Shown here: positions 35,571-44,373 of the stretch, piece by piece
Position numbering within the stretch: the first letter of the stretch is position 1
How the letters are laid out: every line of letters begins with the position of its first letter
Assembly: GCA_030694465.1 (NCBI GenBank)
Contig: JAUXYJ010000088.1
Coordinates: forward strand, 103,392-167,391
Length of the DNA stretch: 64,000 bases
Direction: 5' to 3'
DNA from: Deltaproteobacteria bacterium
Lineage (GTDB): Bacteria; Myxococcota_A; Polyangia; Polyangiales; Ga0077539
The notes under the pieces: model-generated
What the model saw: the letters and a program-made list of their open reading frames with translations, nothing else
Told to the model about the DNA's origin: nothing
The model's database searches: none
Translations under genes and position numbers: made by a program

Positions 35571-36542
35571 ATGCGAGTAGTCATCATGCGATTGGCCTGC
35601 ATCCGTATCTCGCAATCTCGACGCGTTGCCATTGAGCACGATGGCGAACTTTATTTTGCAACTGAGCTCGCAACGACACTGGGAGCGCCTCAGGCGCCCA
35701 GAGATTTCGACGCACTTTTTGCTGGGGATTCTTTCGGAGCCGTCGAGCAAATGATGCAGCTTGATCGTGCGCTCGCGGCGGGCAATCGCCCCGTGATCGC
35801 CAAGGTCGCTCCAGGATCTTTCACCTGGGACGCCCCCGTTCCGCGCGGATGTCAGCTGCTGGACGGCTACGCGTTTGAGCAACACGTGATCAACGCGCGG
35901 GGCAAACGCGGGCTCGGCGTGCCCCCCGAGTGGTACGACGTGCCAACGTATTATCGCTCAAATCCCAGGGCATTGTTTGGTCACGAGGCTACCATCCCGT
36001 ACCCAGCCGACGAGACCATGTGCGACTACGAGCTCGAGTTCGCCGCGGTGCTCGGGCGCAACGTCAAAGACGCCACCGTCGAAGAGTCCACCCGAGCGAT
36101 CTTGGGCTACACGCTCTTCAACGACTGCACCGCACGCGCGGCGCAGCGCAAAGTGATGGCGATGGGTCTCGGTCCCGCGAAGGGCAAGGATTTCGCTAAC
36201 CAATTGGGTCCATTGCTCGTCACGCCGGATGAGTTCGCGACGCTGGACAACGTAGAGCTCGTCGCGCGGGTCAACGGCGTCGAGTGGTCACGTGGGATGT
36301 TTGGCTCGGCAGAGTATTCGTTTGGCGAGATCATCGCGTTCGCGTGTCAGGGCATTGAGCTCTACAGCGGCGACGTGATTGGCTCTGGGACCGTGGGATT
36401 TGGCTGCGGACTTGAGCTCGACAAGTTCTTGCAAGACGGCGACGTCGTCGAGCTTGAGGCGAGCAAGGTGGGCGTGCTGCGCTCCAAGGTGGGCCGCGCG
36501 CCCGCACCCCCGCCGTTTGTCCACACACGCAAGGGCTCGTAG
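35571..36542 (+). CDS. Fumarylacetoacetate hydrolase family protein
   Basis: A 323-residue enzyme of the FAH family. The core shows PPEWYDVPTYYRSNP, CDYELEFAAVLGRN (metal ligands of the FAH site), LGYTLFNDCTARAAQ, GKDFANQLGPLLVTPDEF and GSGTVGFGCGLELDKFLQDG. Placed directly upstream of homogentisate 1,2-dioxygenase, it most likely hydrolyses fumarylacetoacetate to fumarate and acetoacetate, the last step of tyrosine breakdown. It is shorter than animal FAH and closer to FahA-like bacterial forms. ATG 35571 or 35586 may be the start. Confidence 0.85.
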   Translation: MRVVIMRLACIRISQSRRVAIEHDGELYFATELATTLGAPQAPRDFDALFAGDSFGAVEQMMQLDRALAAGNRPVIAKVAPGSFTWDAPVPRGCQLLDGYAFEQHVINARGKRGLGVPPEWYDVPTYYRSNPRALFGHEATIPYPADETMCDYELEFAAVLGRNVKDATVEESTRAILGYTLFNDCTARAAQRKVMAMGLGPAKGKDFANQLGPLLVTPDEFATLDNVELVARVNGVEWSRGMFGSAEYSFGEIIAFACQGIELYSGDVIGSGTVGFGCGLELDKFLQDGDVVELEASKVGVLRSKVGRAPAPPPFVHTRKGS

Positions 36543-36682
36543 TCACCAACCGCGTGCGTAGGCCCCTGGGGAGGACTCGCACGACGCAGCGATTGCAGGG
36601 AGCGCGCAGATCTTTCTCTGATTTTTTGCAGCGCGAATTGTCCACACATGCGACGCGCCCGCTGGTCTATGCTCGCGCTCCC

Positions 36683-37864
36683 ATGCTCGACTACCAACGA
36701 CGCGGAAGCGTGCCTGCAAAGCACCACATCACCCACCGACGCCCGGACGGCGCGGGTGTCTACTACGAAGAGTGCTTCACCCGGCAGGGTTTTGACGGCG
36801 CTTTCTCGATTCTCTACCACGCGTTTGCGACGACGGATGACACCGAGACCGTCAAGAGCAGCCGCGGATGGCCCGCGCCGGTTTCGGTCGAGCCCCAGGA
36901 CGAGACCGTGCGCCGAAGACTCTTTGACGGCAACAAGATCCCGGTCGGCGGGTGCATGGTGGACTCGCGGATTGCTATGCTTTTTTGCTCGGATTTGGTG
37001 ATCTTGCTCGCGCGCCCCACCCAGTCTGACGACGTGTATTTCTCCAACGGTGACGGCGATGAGCTGGTGTACGTCTACGGCGGCAAGGGCAGACTCGAGA
37101 GCTCGTTTGGCTGGCTCCCGTTTCAGACGGGTGACTATGTGTGGGTGCCCAAGGGAGTGATTCACCGCTGGCATCTTGAGGGCGAAGGTCACGCGTTCTT
37201 GGTGATGGAGGCGCGAAAAGAGCTGCGAATTCCCAAGCAGTTTCGCAATGCCTCGGGGCAACTTCGGATGGACGCGCCGTATTGTCACCGCGATTTTGTC
37301 CGGCCCGAGGGCGCGGCGTGGGAGCCGTCGATGGGCGAAAGCGGCCCCTGCACGGTGGTCTACAAAGTGCGGGACAGGTTCTCTCAGCGCACCATGCCGC
37401 ATCACCCGTTGGACATCGTCGGATGGGATGGCAACGTGTATCCCGTCGCGTTTCCAATTGGAAAATACCAGCCAAAAACGGGTTTGGTGCATCTCCCCCC
37501 AACGTCGCATCTGACCTTCGCCGGCGAGGGATTTGTGGTCTGTTCTTTTGTGCCGCGCATCGTGGATTTTCATCCCGAGGCGATCCCCTGCCCCTACCCT
37601 CACACCAACGTCGACTGCGACGAGGTGCTCTTGTACCTCGACGGCAATTTTACCTCGCGCAAAGGCGTGGGCCCGGGCTGCATGTCCCTTCATCCCATGG
37701 GCGTGCCGCATGGGCCACACCCCGGCGCGTACGAGCGCTCGATCGGCGCGCAGACCACGACCGAGCTGGCCGTCATGATCGACACGTTTGCGCCGCTCGC
37801 GATCACGGCCAACGCCCTCGCCCTCGAGACCCGCGAATACCACGACAGCTGGGCCCCTCGCTGA
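36683..37864 (+). CDS. hmgA: Homogentisate 1,2-dioxygenase
   Basis: A 393-residue ring-opening dioxygenase that converts homogentisate to maleylacetoacetate with a non-haem iron. It begins MLDYQRRGSVPAKHHI at ATG 36683; the in-frame stretch before it is not family-like. The cupin barrel shows GDYVWVPKGVIHRW, ESGPCTVVYKVRDRF and, near the end, CDEVLLYLDG and LHPMGVPHGPHPG, where iron ligands are expected. It is shorter than the roughly 440-residue human and Pseudomonas enzymes but fits the short bacterial group. It is 140 bases downstream of the FAH gene; maleylacetoacetate isomerase is not in the window. Confidence 0.9.
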   Translation: MLDYQRRGSVPAKHHITHRRPDGAGVYYEECFTRQGFDGAFSILYHAFATTDDTETVKSSRGWPAPVSVEPQDETVRRRLFDGNKIPVGGCMVDSRIAMLFCSDLVILLARPTQSDDVYFSNGDGDELVYVYGGKGRLESSFGWLPFQTGDYVWVPKGVIHRWHLEGEGHAFLVMEARKELRIPKQFRNASGQLRMDAPYCHRDFVRPEGAAWEPSMGESGPCTVVYKVRDRFSQRTMPHHPLDIVGWDGNVYPVAFPIGKYQPKTGLVHLPPTSHLTFAGEGFVVCSFVPRIVDFHPEAIPCPYPHTNVDCDEVLLYLDGNFTSRKGVGPGCMSLHPMGVPHGPHPGAYERSIGAQTTTELAVMIDTFAPLAITANALALETREYHDSWAPR

Positions 37865-37886
37865 CCGGTCTTCTACGGGTGTGCCC

Positions 37887-39242
37887 TTAGGCCTGCATCG
37901 CAGCGCTGCGGTCGCGCTGGTCGTGCCCTCGCCGAATCACCATCGCGAACGCGAGCACAAGCAACAGCACCGCGGGCCCCAGCGAAAACAGCATCCGAAT
38001 GGCGAACTGTACTTGCTCACTCTGGACCCGCAGGCTCGCGTTGTATCCCGCGCGACCGAGCACCGCTTGAGAGCCCGAGACCGCCAGAGCGACGGCGGCT
38101 TTCTGAGCAAAGCCTAGCACTCCGTAGACTGCCCCTTCGCGACGGCGTCCAGAGTGCTTCTCGTCGGCCTCTACGGCGTCCGCGATCAGCGTCCAGGGGA
38201 TCACGTGCGACGCGGCGATTCCGGGCCCACAGAGCAGCGCCAGGCCATAGCCCCAGGTGGCATGCTCGCGAGGCAAGAGCATGAGCCCGAAGAGCACCGC
38301 GCTCCAAAAGAGGGCACCCACGGCGAGCGTCTTGCGGCGACCAAACCGTTCGCTCGCCCAGGCGACCAACGGCACGCTCACGAGGGCTGAGCACTGGACC
38401 AGCCCCAAGATCACGTCGAGCTTGCCGACCATGCCCAGCACGTGGGTGATGAAATACTCAAACATGGACGCGACCACGCTCACGGTGACCCACGCAGCGA
38501 GGTAGACTAAGGCAGCTTCGCGTACGGCGGGTGTCTGCAAAGCGCCACGGATTTCGCGCAGTGGGTGTGGCGCCGGGCCTTGGTCTCGCGCGGGCCGTTC
38601 GCGCAGACGGGTGCCCAAGATCAAGAATGGCACCATGCCCACGAGACCGACCACAGCCATGGTGACCGCGTAGCCCCGCGCGCGGTCTTCGAACGCGTGA
38701 ATCGCTGCCGGAATGCTAGCCGCCGCGACAAGCCCGCCCACCATCGAGACCACCGCGCGCGCTGCGTTGAGCCTCGTGCGATCCGCCGGGACAAGCGACA
38801 GCTCGGGCGTAAGCGACGCATAGGGCACCTGGACGGCCGCGAACGCGGTGTCAAACGCGAGGTATGCGAGGGCAAAGTACACCGCGCGCGCGGCGCCGTG
38901 CCACGGCGGGATCCACCATAGCGAGGCAAACGCCAAGGCGAATGGGAGCGCGCCAGCGAGCATAAACGGGCGCCGACGACCGATTCGGGTGCGGGTGCGA
39001 TCGCTCCATGCGCCGATGAGCGGCACGCAGAGGGCATCCCACGCGCCGCCGGCAAGCAAGACCCACGCAGCAACCGAGGGCTGAATTCGTGCGATGTCGG
39101 TCAAGAAAAACGGCAAGAAAAACAGCACCGCAGTGCTCGCCGTACTGGGTCCCCAGTCGCCGAGACCAAACAGCGCGACACGCGAAAGCGGCAGAGAATT
39201 TGCTGCTGAATCGCTAGGCGTCACCGAAGCCTTAGCGCTCAA
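37887..39242 (-). CDS. MFS transporter of GPH (MelB-like) type
   Basis: A 451-residue carrier with about twelve membrane helices. FFLTDIARIQPSVAAWVLLA near the start, and the cytoplasmic loop IGAWSDRTRTRIGRRRPFML, are hallmarks of the glycoside-pentoside-hexuronide group. VPYASLTPELSLVPADRTRL and a second signature, WASERFGRRKTLAVGALF, also fit. It starts at a TTG overlapping the stop of the upstream GNAT-like gene (39239), so they are cotranscribed. It probably symports a sugar or small organic solute with a cation. Substrate cannot be told. Confidence 0.87.
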   Translation of the reverse strand: MSAKASVTPSDSAANSLPLSRVALFGLGDWGPSTASTAVLFFLPFFLTDIARIQPSVAAWVLLAGGAWDALCVPLIGAWSDRTRTRIGRRRPFMLAGALPFALAFASLWWIPPWHGAARAVYFALAYLAFDTAFAAVQVPYASLTPELSLVPADRTRLNAARAVVSMVGGLVAAASIPAAIHAFEDRARGYAVTMAVVGLVGMVPFLILGTRLRERPARDQGPAPHPLREIRGALQTPAVREAALVYLAAWVTVSVVASMFEYFITHVLGMVGKLDVILGLVQCSALVSVPLVAWASERFGRRKTLAVGALFWSAVLFGLMLLPREHATWGYGLALLCGPGIAASHVIPWTLIADAVEADEKHSGRRREGAVYGVLGFAQKAAVALAVSGSQAVLGRAGYNASLRVQSEQVQFAIRMLFSLGPAVLLLVLAFAMVIRRGHDQRDRSAAMQA

Positions 39243-40474
39243 AGGCTCCCTCGGTAGGTGCGGTAGCGACGATAGATGGTGAAGCCCAGGCCCGCGAGGA
39301 TCCAGTTGATCTTGACGTTCTCTTCGGCCGTGAGCGAGAGGTCGGCCTCGAGATAGCCCTTGTCAATCATCGCGCGCGCGGCGTCTTCGATCAGCATGGA
39401 CTCGAGTCCGCGCTGTCTAAAATCCGGGTCAATTACCAGCACTTTGAAGCAAGCACGCGTGAGCTTCTTGGCCTTCATGTAGACCCGCACAGCGCTCACG
39501 GGGTCGAGCGATCCGTGCGCGAGCTGGAGCGCCTCGTTGATGTCCGGGATGACCATGGCGTAGCCGACCATGCGCCCGTCAATCTCAAGGAGCTTGATGA
39601 GCTCTGCGTCGACAATCGGCCGAAAGCTCGCGCAGAGTGCGCGAAAGCTCGACTCGTCCATGGGGACAAACTCATCGACCGTGCTCATCGCGCGGTTAAA
39701 GAGATGAAACGCTTGACCCACTTCGTCGTCCCAGCGCGTGAGGTCCAGCGCGCGTGTACGGACCCCAGGCTTTGAGCGGGCTCGGGTCGCGGCGCGCGTC
39801 AATTTGTCCGGAAAAATACTCGCCAAATCGGCCTTGTCCTTCGGCGCCTTCACGAGCCACGCGTAGGCCTCACGCAGGCGAGTGAGCCCTGCGCTCTCGA
39901 CGAGTGACTCGTAGTAGGGCCGATGGTGACCCTCCATCACGGCGGGGCGTGTCTCAAAACCTTCGACCAAGATCCCGTGCTCATCGGTCGCGCTTGGGTT
40001 GTAGGGGCCCTCGATCGCATCGCACCCATGCACGCGCAGCCAGGCTCTCGCCGCGTCGAAGAGCGCGCCCGCGACGGCAGGGTCGTTGATGCACTCGAAC
40101 CAGCCAAATTGTCCTGTGCGATCACTCTTGACGCGTTGTCGTTCGTGGTCGAGGACAGCCGCCACGCGGCCCACAAGGTTGCCGTCTCGGTAGGCCAAAA
40201 AAAGAGCGCGCTCGGCGGTCTTCCAGAAGGGGTCCGTCTCGACGCTCAGGCGCTTGACGAGCTCAGAGGTGAGCGGCTGAACATAGTAAGAATCGTCACG
40301 GTAGAGCGCCGACGACCAGCCACAGAACACCCTCACACCCAGCGGCCCCATCGCCTCGCGGATTTGCACATTGGCCGGTCGATGGTCCGACACAAATCGC
40401 GAGGCGAGGACGCTCGGCACAGTCGAAACAACCCCACGAAATCGATCCCAAAGAGAATCACTCGAATCGTTCAC
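39239..40474 (-). CDS. YghO-like GNAT-fold protein
   Basis: A 411-residue protein related to the YghO group with a GNAT acyltransferase fold. RALFLAYRDGNLVGRVAAVL, FGWFECINDPAVAGALFDAA and CDAIEGPYNPSATDEHGILV lie in the N-terminal half. The C-terminal part has VLVIDPDFRQRGLESMLIED, which resembles the acetyl-CoA loop of GNAT enzymes. GTG 40474 is preferred because GAAGG lies five bases before it; GTG 40534 would add 20 residues and run through a 17-bp palindrome. Its stop overlaps the transporter start. Substrate unknown. Confidence 0.75.
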   Translation of the reverse strand: MNDSSDSLWDRFRGVVSTVPSVLASRFVSDHRPANVQIREAMGPLGVRVFCGWSSALYRDDSYYVQPLTSELVKRLSVETDPFWKTAERALFLAYRDGNLVGRVAAVLDHERQRVKSDRTGQFGWFECINDPAVAGALFDAARAWLRVHGCDAIEGPYNPSATDEHGILVEGFETRPAVMEGHHRPYYESLVESAGLTRLREAYAWLVKAPKDKADLASIFPDKLTRAATRARSKPGVRTRALDLTRWDDEVGQAFHLFNRAMSTVDEFVPMDESSFRALCASFRPIVDAELIKLLEIDGRMVGYAMVIPDINEALQLAHGSLDPVSAVRVYMKAKKLTRACFKVLVIDPDFRQRGLESMLIEDAARAMIDKGYLEADLSLTAEENVKINWILAGLGFTIYRRYRTYRGSL

Positions 40475-40479
40475 GATGA

Positions 40480-40484
40480 CCTTC
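40480..40484 (-). promoter_or_regulatory. Ribosome binding site of the YghO-like gene
   Basis: On the minus strand GAAGG is followed by five bases and GTG 40474. This is the best-placed ribosome site in the region and decides the start. Confidence 0.55.
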
Positions 40485-40519
40485 AAGCTCCGATGTTGGA
40501 CGCAAGTAAACGGACGGTT

Positions 40520-40536
40520 GCGTGAGATTCTCACGC
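40520..40536. promoter_or_regulatory. 17-bp perfect palindrome GCGTGAGATTCTCACGC, possible operator
   Basis: Two 8-base arms, GCGTGAGA and TCTCACGC, flank a single central T. The element lies about 45 bases upstream of the chosen GTG start at 40474 and in the 280-base gap that also precedes the outer-membrane gene at 40755. Its position and symmetry suit a dimeric repressor or activator site. The GTGA-N5-TCAC core is one base short of a CRP-type spacing. It lacks a T-run, so a terminator is less likely. Confidence 0.4.
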
Positions 40537-40754
40537 GGCGGGCTGGGGTCTAGCAGCAATTGTTCCGCGGAGTGTTCGAGTGGTTCTGCGAGTCAATTTG
40601 CAGATCCCTACGGTCCTTGTCAGATCACGGTGTCTCAAACTCACGACACGGTGTGCCAACGAGCGACAGCGGCGGGGCCCCAGACACGCCATGTGTGCTC
40701 ACTTTGGGCCCACGCGAGGTTGGCACGCTCTGTGAGTATCGTTGCAGTCCATTG

Positions 40755-41651
40755 ATGCTTCTTCGATGCTCTCTCGCCCTCGCTCTTGTGCTCACGGTCT
40801 TCGCTCGGGATGCCCACGCGCAACCGCACGGCGCCGCGAACCCCACGCCGAGGGGCAGCCTCGACGCCGAGCAGACGCGTCGATACTGGATGGCCGATGC
40901 CTATGCGCTGGCAGGATTTAACCAGCTCCAAGGGGCGCTCTTTGTGGGTCTTCGCCACCGCTGGGACCGCGCGCGCAACAGCAACGTCTTGTTGGACAAT
41001 CGCCGATTTGAGCTCGGGCTCGAGAGCAATATCAACCCCGCGTTTACGTCGCTGGGCGCCTACATCGAGTGGACACCGCTACAGATTTTGCAGCTCCGAA
41101 TGCAGACCGATGTGTACGGCTACTACGGGATCTTTGGCGCGATCTTGGGGATCTCTGATCGCGCGGCGCCCTACGGTGACGACGTGCGGCACCATCGCGA
41201 AGCCGAGGGTCGGGCCGGAATCGTCCAGCGTGCGCTGGGGCGTGTGTCTCTGCGAGGGCAGCTCGGTCCGGTGATCTTGGTCAACACCACCGACGTGGCC
41301 GCGTACGCGCTGCATGGCAGCGAGCCGTACTGGATCATTCTTGAGCATGATTTGCTCATCGCCCGGCGCGACGTGCTCATCCAAAACGAGGTTCAGTTGC
41401 TGATCGAGCCCTACCGTCACGCAGACCACCGCGGGCTGTACGTGGGTCTCTATCACCTCGTCGCCGCCACAGCGGTAGCGCAGGTACGTAGGCAAAAAAT
41501 CGCGGCCCTCAGCGAGTGGGTGTTTGCCGCAAAGCTCGGGCCCTTTGCACGGCCTCGCGCGATCGTGACCGTCGGCATGCACCTCGAAGATCGCAACCGA
41601 CAGAACAGCTTCTTTGGCATCGCCGCGCTCGGCGCCGAGTTCGATCTGTAG
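40755..41651 (+). CDS. Predicted outer-membrane beta-barrel protein
   Basis: A 298-residue exported protein. It starts MLLRCSLALALVLTVFARDA with signal peptidase site AHA-QP near residue 24. The rest alternates polar and hydrophobic residues with many Tyr/Trp (YWMADAYALAGFNQLQGALF, YIEWTPLQILQLRMQTDVYG, GLYVGLYHLVAATAVAQVRR) and ends in FDL. This is the look of an outer-membrane barrel. No named family is recognised. An in-frame run from 40560 precedes the ATG but lacks a signal sequence and is Cys/Ser-rich, so I place the start at 40755. Confidence 0.7.
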   Translation: MLLRCSLALALVLTVFARDAHAQPHGAANPTPRGSLDAEQTRRYWMADAYALAGFNQLQGALFVGLRHRWDRARNSNVLLDNRRFELGLESNINPAFTSLGAYIEWTPLQILQLRMQTDVYGYYGIFGAILGISDRAAPYGDDVRHHREAEGRAGIVQRALGRVSLRGQLGPVILVNTTDVAAYALHGSEPYWIILEHDLLIARRDVLIQNEVQLLIEPYRHADHRGLYVGLYHLVAATAVAQVRRQKIAALSEWVFAAKLGPFARPRAIVTVGMHLEDRNRQNSFFGIAALGAEFDL

Positions 41652-41701
41652 CCGGGATGCATTGCGCCGTGGTGCCGAAGCAGGGCTAAACTTGCGGCCC
41701 A

Positions 41702-42664
41702 ATGCTTCTCCACGATCTCACTCCGGCGCAGGCGCTCGCAGCCATTCGCGCGATGCGCGCAGTCGCTGAAGCGTCTACTGGCCTCCATCCCGAGGAGCAA
41801 AAGCTGCTCGAAGTGAGCGCACGTGCGCTGGGGTTGAGCACCGACGATGCCCTCAAAGCTCCAGTGATTTCAGCGGTAGATCTCGCGGAGATCATTGTCG
41901 ACCCCAAGGCCCGGCTGCGGGTGATCCAGTGCATGTTGCTCATGTCGTTGATGGACGGCAGCGCTGATCGCGAAGAGGCGAAGATCATCGAGCAATTTGC
42001 CAGCGTGTTGGGCGTCCATGACAGCCGCGTCGAGAGCCTTCGGCAGCTCGCCGAGGGCAAAATGACCAGGCTCTGGCTAGGGCTCGCGTGGCGCTCGTAT
42101 GGCCACGCCGAGTTCGTCAAAGCGCTCCGTGACGAAGGCCCCCGCGGCGTATGGCGTATGGTGGGCCCGATGGTGGGCGGCGCGACGGACTACGCGCTCG
42201 CACGCAGGCTCATCGCGACCGGAGAGCTCGCAGAGGGCACGCTGGGCAGAGCGTATTTCGATTTCATCCGTGGGCATGGGTTTCCGTTTCCGGGCGAGCC
42301 TGGCGGGGTACCCGAGCGGGGGGTGTGGCATGACCTCACGCACGTGCTCGCCGGCTACAACACGGACCCCCAGGGCGAAGTACAAAACGTGTGCTTTATT
42401 GCAGGTTATCGTCGCGAAGATCCGTTCTTTTGGCTCTTCACTATTGCGCTGCAGTTTCACCTCGGGATGCGCGTCTCGCCCTACTCACCGGGCGGACACA
42501 AGGGCTTCTTCGAGCCCCAAGTCGTCGAGCGAGCGTGGCAGCGCGGGCAGCGCATGCGCGTAGATCTCAGCGATCAATGGGACTACTCGCCGTTTCTCTC
42601 GCAACCCCTGGACGAAGTGCGCGCGCTGCTCGGGGTCGTCCCCGAAGACGAGATCACGCTCTGA
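41702..42664 (+). CDS. TerB-like plus Coq4-like protein
   Basis: A 320-residue protein. Residues 1-115 are helical and TerB-like (MSLMDGSADREEAKIIEQFA). Residues about 125-300 resemble Coq4, a scaffold of ubiquinone synthesis. The Coq4 metal motif HD-x2-H-x11-E is complete: His210, Asp211, His214, Glu226 in WHDLTHVLAGYNTDPQGEVQ. The sequence GRAYFDFIRGHGFPFPGEPG before it matches Coq4 context. No signal peptide or membrane helix. The gene converges with the oxidoreductase gene at 42654 and overlaps it by 11 bases. Whether it acts in quinone synthesis or another lipid process is open. Confidence 0.72.
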   Translation: MLLHDLTPAQALAAIRAMRAVAEASTGLHPEEQKLLEVSARALGLSTDDALKAPVISAVDLAEIIVDPKARLRVIQCMLLMSLMDGSADREEAKIIEQFASVLGVHDSRVESLRQLAEGKMTRLWLGLAWRSYGHAEFVKALRDEGPRGVWRMVGPMVGGATDYALARRLIATGELAEGTLGRAYFDFIRGHGFPFPGEPGGVPERGVWHDLTHVLAGYNTDPQGEVQNVCFIAGYRREDPFFWLFTIALQFHLGMRVSPYSPGGHKGFFEPQVVERAWQRGQRMRVDLSDQWDYSPFLSQPLDEVRALLGVVPEDEITL

Positions 42665-43301
42665 GGAGCTTAAACGCGTGAGACCACTGGTTGTTACGCA
42701 TGCCGGGGATGCACCAGAGCATCGCGAGGGGCTCGATTGCGCGTGCAGAGGGAGCGCCCCCGAGGTCCTCGGTCTCCCAGCCAAACTCGGTGAGAATCTC
42801 CGTCGCTCGCGAGCGCGCCGAAGCGTCATCGCCGCAAATGAACATCGTCGGCTTTTGCCCTGAAAAATCAGGCCGAAACATCAACGGTGCGCCCACCGAC
42901 GAGAACGCTTTGACAAACTTCGCCTTGGGCGCGAGCTTCTGCAATCGCTCCATGAGCGACTCGTTGGGACCCGTAAAATACTGAAGCACGCTTTGCTCGG
43001 GCGGCGCCTCGCTGATGGGGTTGGTCGCATCCAACACAAGCTTGTCGTCGAGGCCCTCGGCCGCGATCCGCACGACCGCCTCGGCCGCGGTTCCGCGCAC
43101 ACAGAGCACGATCACCGAGCCAAACGCTGCGGTGGCTTCAAAGGACCCCACGTGTGCTTGGGGACCCGATTGGGCTCGCCACGCGTCGAGCTTCGAGGGG
43201 TCTCTCGACCCGCGCATGACCGCATAACCGAGAGAGAGAAAAGCGTTGGCCAGCGTCTCACCGACCACACCTGAACCGAGCACCCCGACGTTCTTAGACA
43301 T
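42654..43301 (-). CDS. NADPH-dependent F420 reductase-like oxidoreductase
   Basis: A 215-residue Rossmann protein. VGVLGSGVVGETLANAFLSL at the start is the NADP-binding motif, and YAVMRGSRDPSKL places the phosphate-binding Arg/Ser. LVLDATNPIS, KFVKAFSSVGAPLMFRPDF and CIPGMRNNQWSHAFKLL are typical of the F420-dependent NADP reductase-like family, whose bacterial members often do not use F420. ATG 43301 (MSKN) is chosen over an upstream in-frame ATG. It probably reduces a small ketone or dinucleotide; the exact substrate is not evident. Confidence 0.83.
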   Translation of the reverse strand: MSKNVGVLGSGVVGETLANAFLSLGYAVMRGSRDPSKLDAWRAQSGPQAHVGSFEATAAFGSVIVLCVRGTAAEAVVRIAAEGLDDKLVLDATNPISEAPPEQSVLQYFTGPNESLMERLQKLAPKAKFVKAFSSVGAPLMFRPDFSGQKPTMFICGDDASARSRATEILTEFGWETEDLGGAPSARAIEPLAMLWCIPGMRNNQWSHAFKLLRA

Positions 43302-43350
43302 GGCGCCATCATCGCACATTGCTCAATGATTTGGCTCGTGTCCGTGAGGT

Positions 43351-44373
43351 TTACGCTGCCGCGGCGTGAGCGACCTTTGTCAGCCGATGTTGGTCTTCGA
43401 TCACCCAGCCCAAGAGCCCCATCACGGCGAACCCGATCGCGTTAAACACGCCATGCCACCGCACCATGAACGGGATGTTTGGCCAGGCGCTCAGCGCGTA
43501 CAGCGCCGCGAGGACCATCGTCAGACCCAGCGTGAGGCTTGAGGCGCGCAGCAGTCCGCGCGCGGGCGCCGAGCGAATGACTTGTCCCGACACAACCAGG
43601 ACTCGGATGCCCAGGGTCAGCAGCGCGACGGCGAGTAACAGCGCAGAGGCGGTCTCGAGTCCGCGCCATTGGGTGAGCTGCGTCACGGTGATGCCCGCAG
43701 CAACGAGGAGCGGGCCGACCAACGCGACGAGCAAGAGCGCGTGGTCCGACCAAGTGCGTTTGTCCTGAGATTTTTCGAGCAGAATGCGACCGACAAACAG
43801 CGGTACGACCCACGTTACGAAGTGAAAATGCGTCGCGGTGAGCCGCACGATCGCGTCCGAGAATCCCAACGGGTGCGCCCCTGCCCGCGCGATGCCATGC
43901 CAGATCCCGCCGATGGGCAAGAACGCGAGCGCCGCGTGGAGGGCCACTGTGGGCTCGCGGAGGGTCATCACCACGGTCGCTCCCTCTGAGCGAGCACGCA
44001 GGGCGCTGGCGAGCCTACGGAGGCCCTCTAGGCCCACGAGCGCGGTGAAGAGCAACCATGGCGCGGCGACGGTCGCCGCGGTCGCGCCACGAGGTGCTAG
44101 GACGCTCGCGACGGCACAGAGCGCCGCGAGGGGCTGAAACGCGAGGAGGGCTCTGCGGTGGCGGCGCGCTTTGAGGTCCGCCTCGGCACGAATCGCGAGA
44201 CCCAAGCCAAGCGGAACTCCGACCAACGGACCCACGACCAAGAGCTGCTCGACCGTGTCGAGCTGCGCAAACATGGGCCCTGGCAAGAAGATCAGGACCG
44301 CGGCCGCGAGCGCTCCAAACGCTGCGCGGGTCAACGCGGGCGTGTACTCGCTCGCTGCAACCGATTCGCTCAT
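43351..44373 (-). CDS. YndJ-like integral membrane protein
   Basis: A 340-residue membrane protein with about nine hydrophobic segments. Conserved-looking polar motifs inside or beside helices are LTATHFHFVTWVVPLFVGRI and VRWHGVFNAIGFAVMG, the pattern of Bacillus YndJ. The His residues could bind metal. Its start overlaps the stop of the carbonic anhydrase gene by 4 bases (44370-44373), so the two are cotranscribed. Function unknown; a transport or redox role is only a guess. Confidence 0.72.
   Translation of the reverse strand: MSESVAASEYTPALTRAAFGALAAAVLIFLPGPMFAQLDTVEQLLVVGPLVGVPLGLGLAIRAEADLKARRHRRALLAFQPLAALCAVASVLAPRGATAATVAAPWLLFTALVGLEGLRRLASALRARSEGATVVMTLREPTVALHAALAFLPIGGIWHGIARAGAHPLGFSDAIVRLTATHFHFVTWVVPLFVGRILLEKSQDKRTWSDHALLLVALVGPLLVAAGITVTQLTQWRGLETASALLLAVALLTLGIRVLVVSGQVIRSAPARGLLRASSLTLGLTMVLAALYALSAWPNIPFMVRWHGVFNAIGFAVMGLLGWVIEDQHRLTKVAHAAAA

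Noticed and set aside
36362..37843. A 493-codon open frame antisense to hmgA and the FAH-family gene
   Set aside because: It is Arg/His-rich, has no family motif and mirrors two well-supported genes on the other strand. High GC at third positions creates such long antisense frames.
40560..40754. An in-frame extension upstream of the outer-membrane gene at 40755
   Set aside because: It is Cys/Ser/Arg-rich and would bury the signal peptide; the ATG at 40755 begins a normal exported protein.
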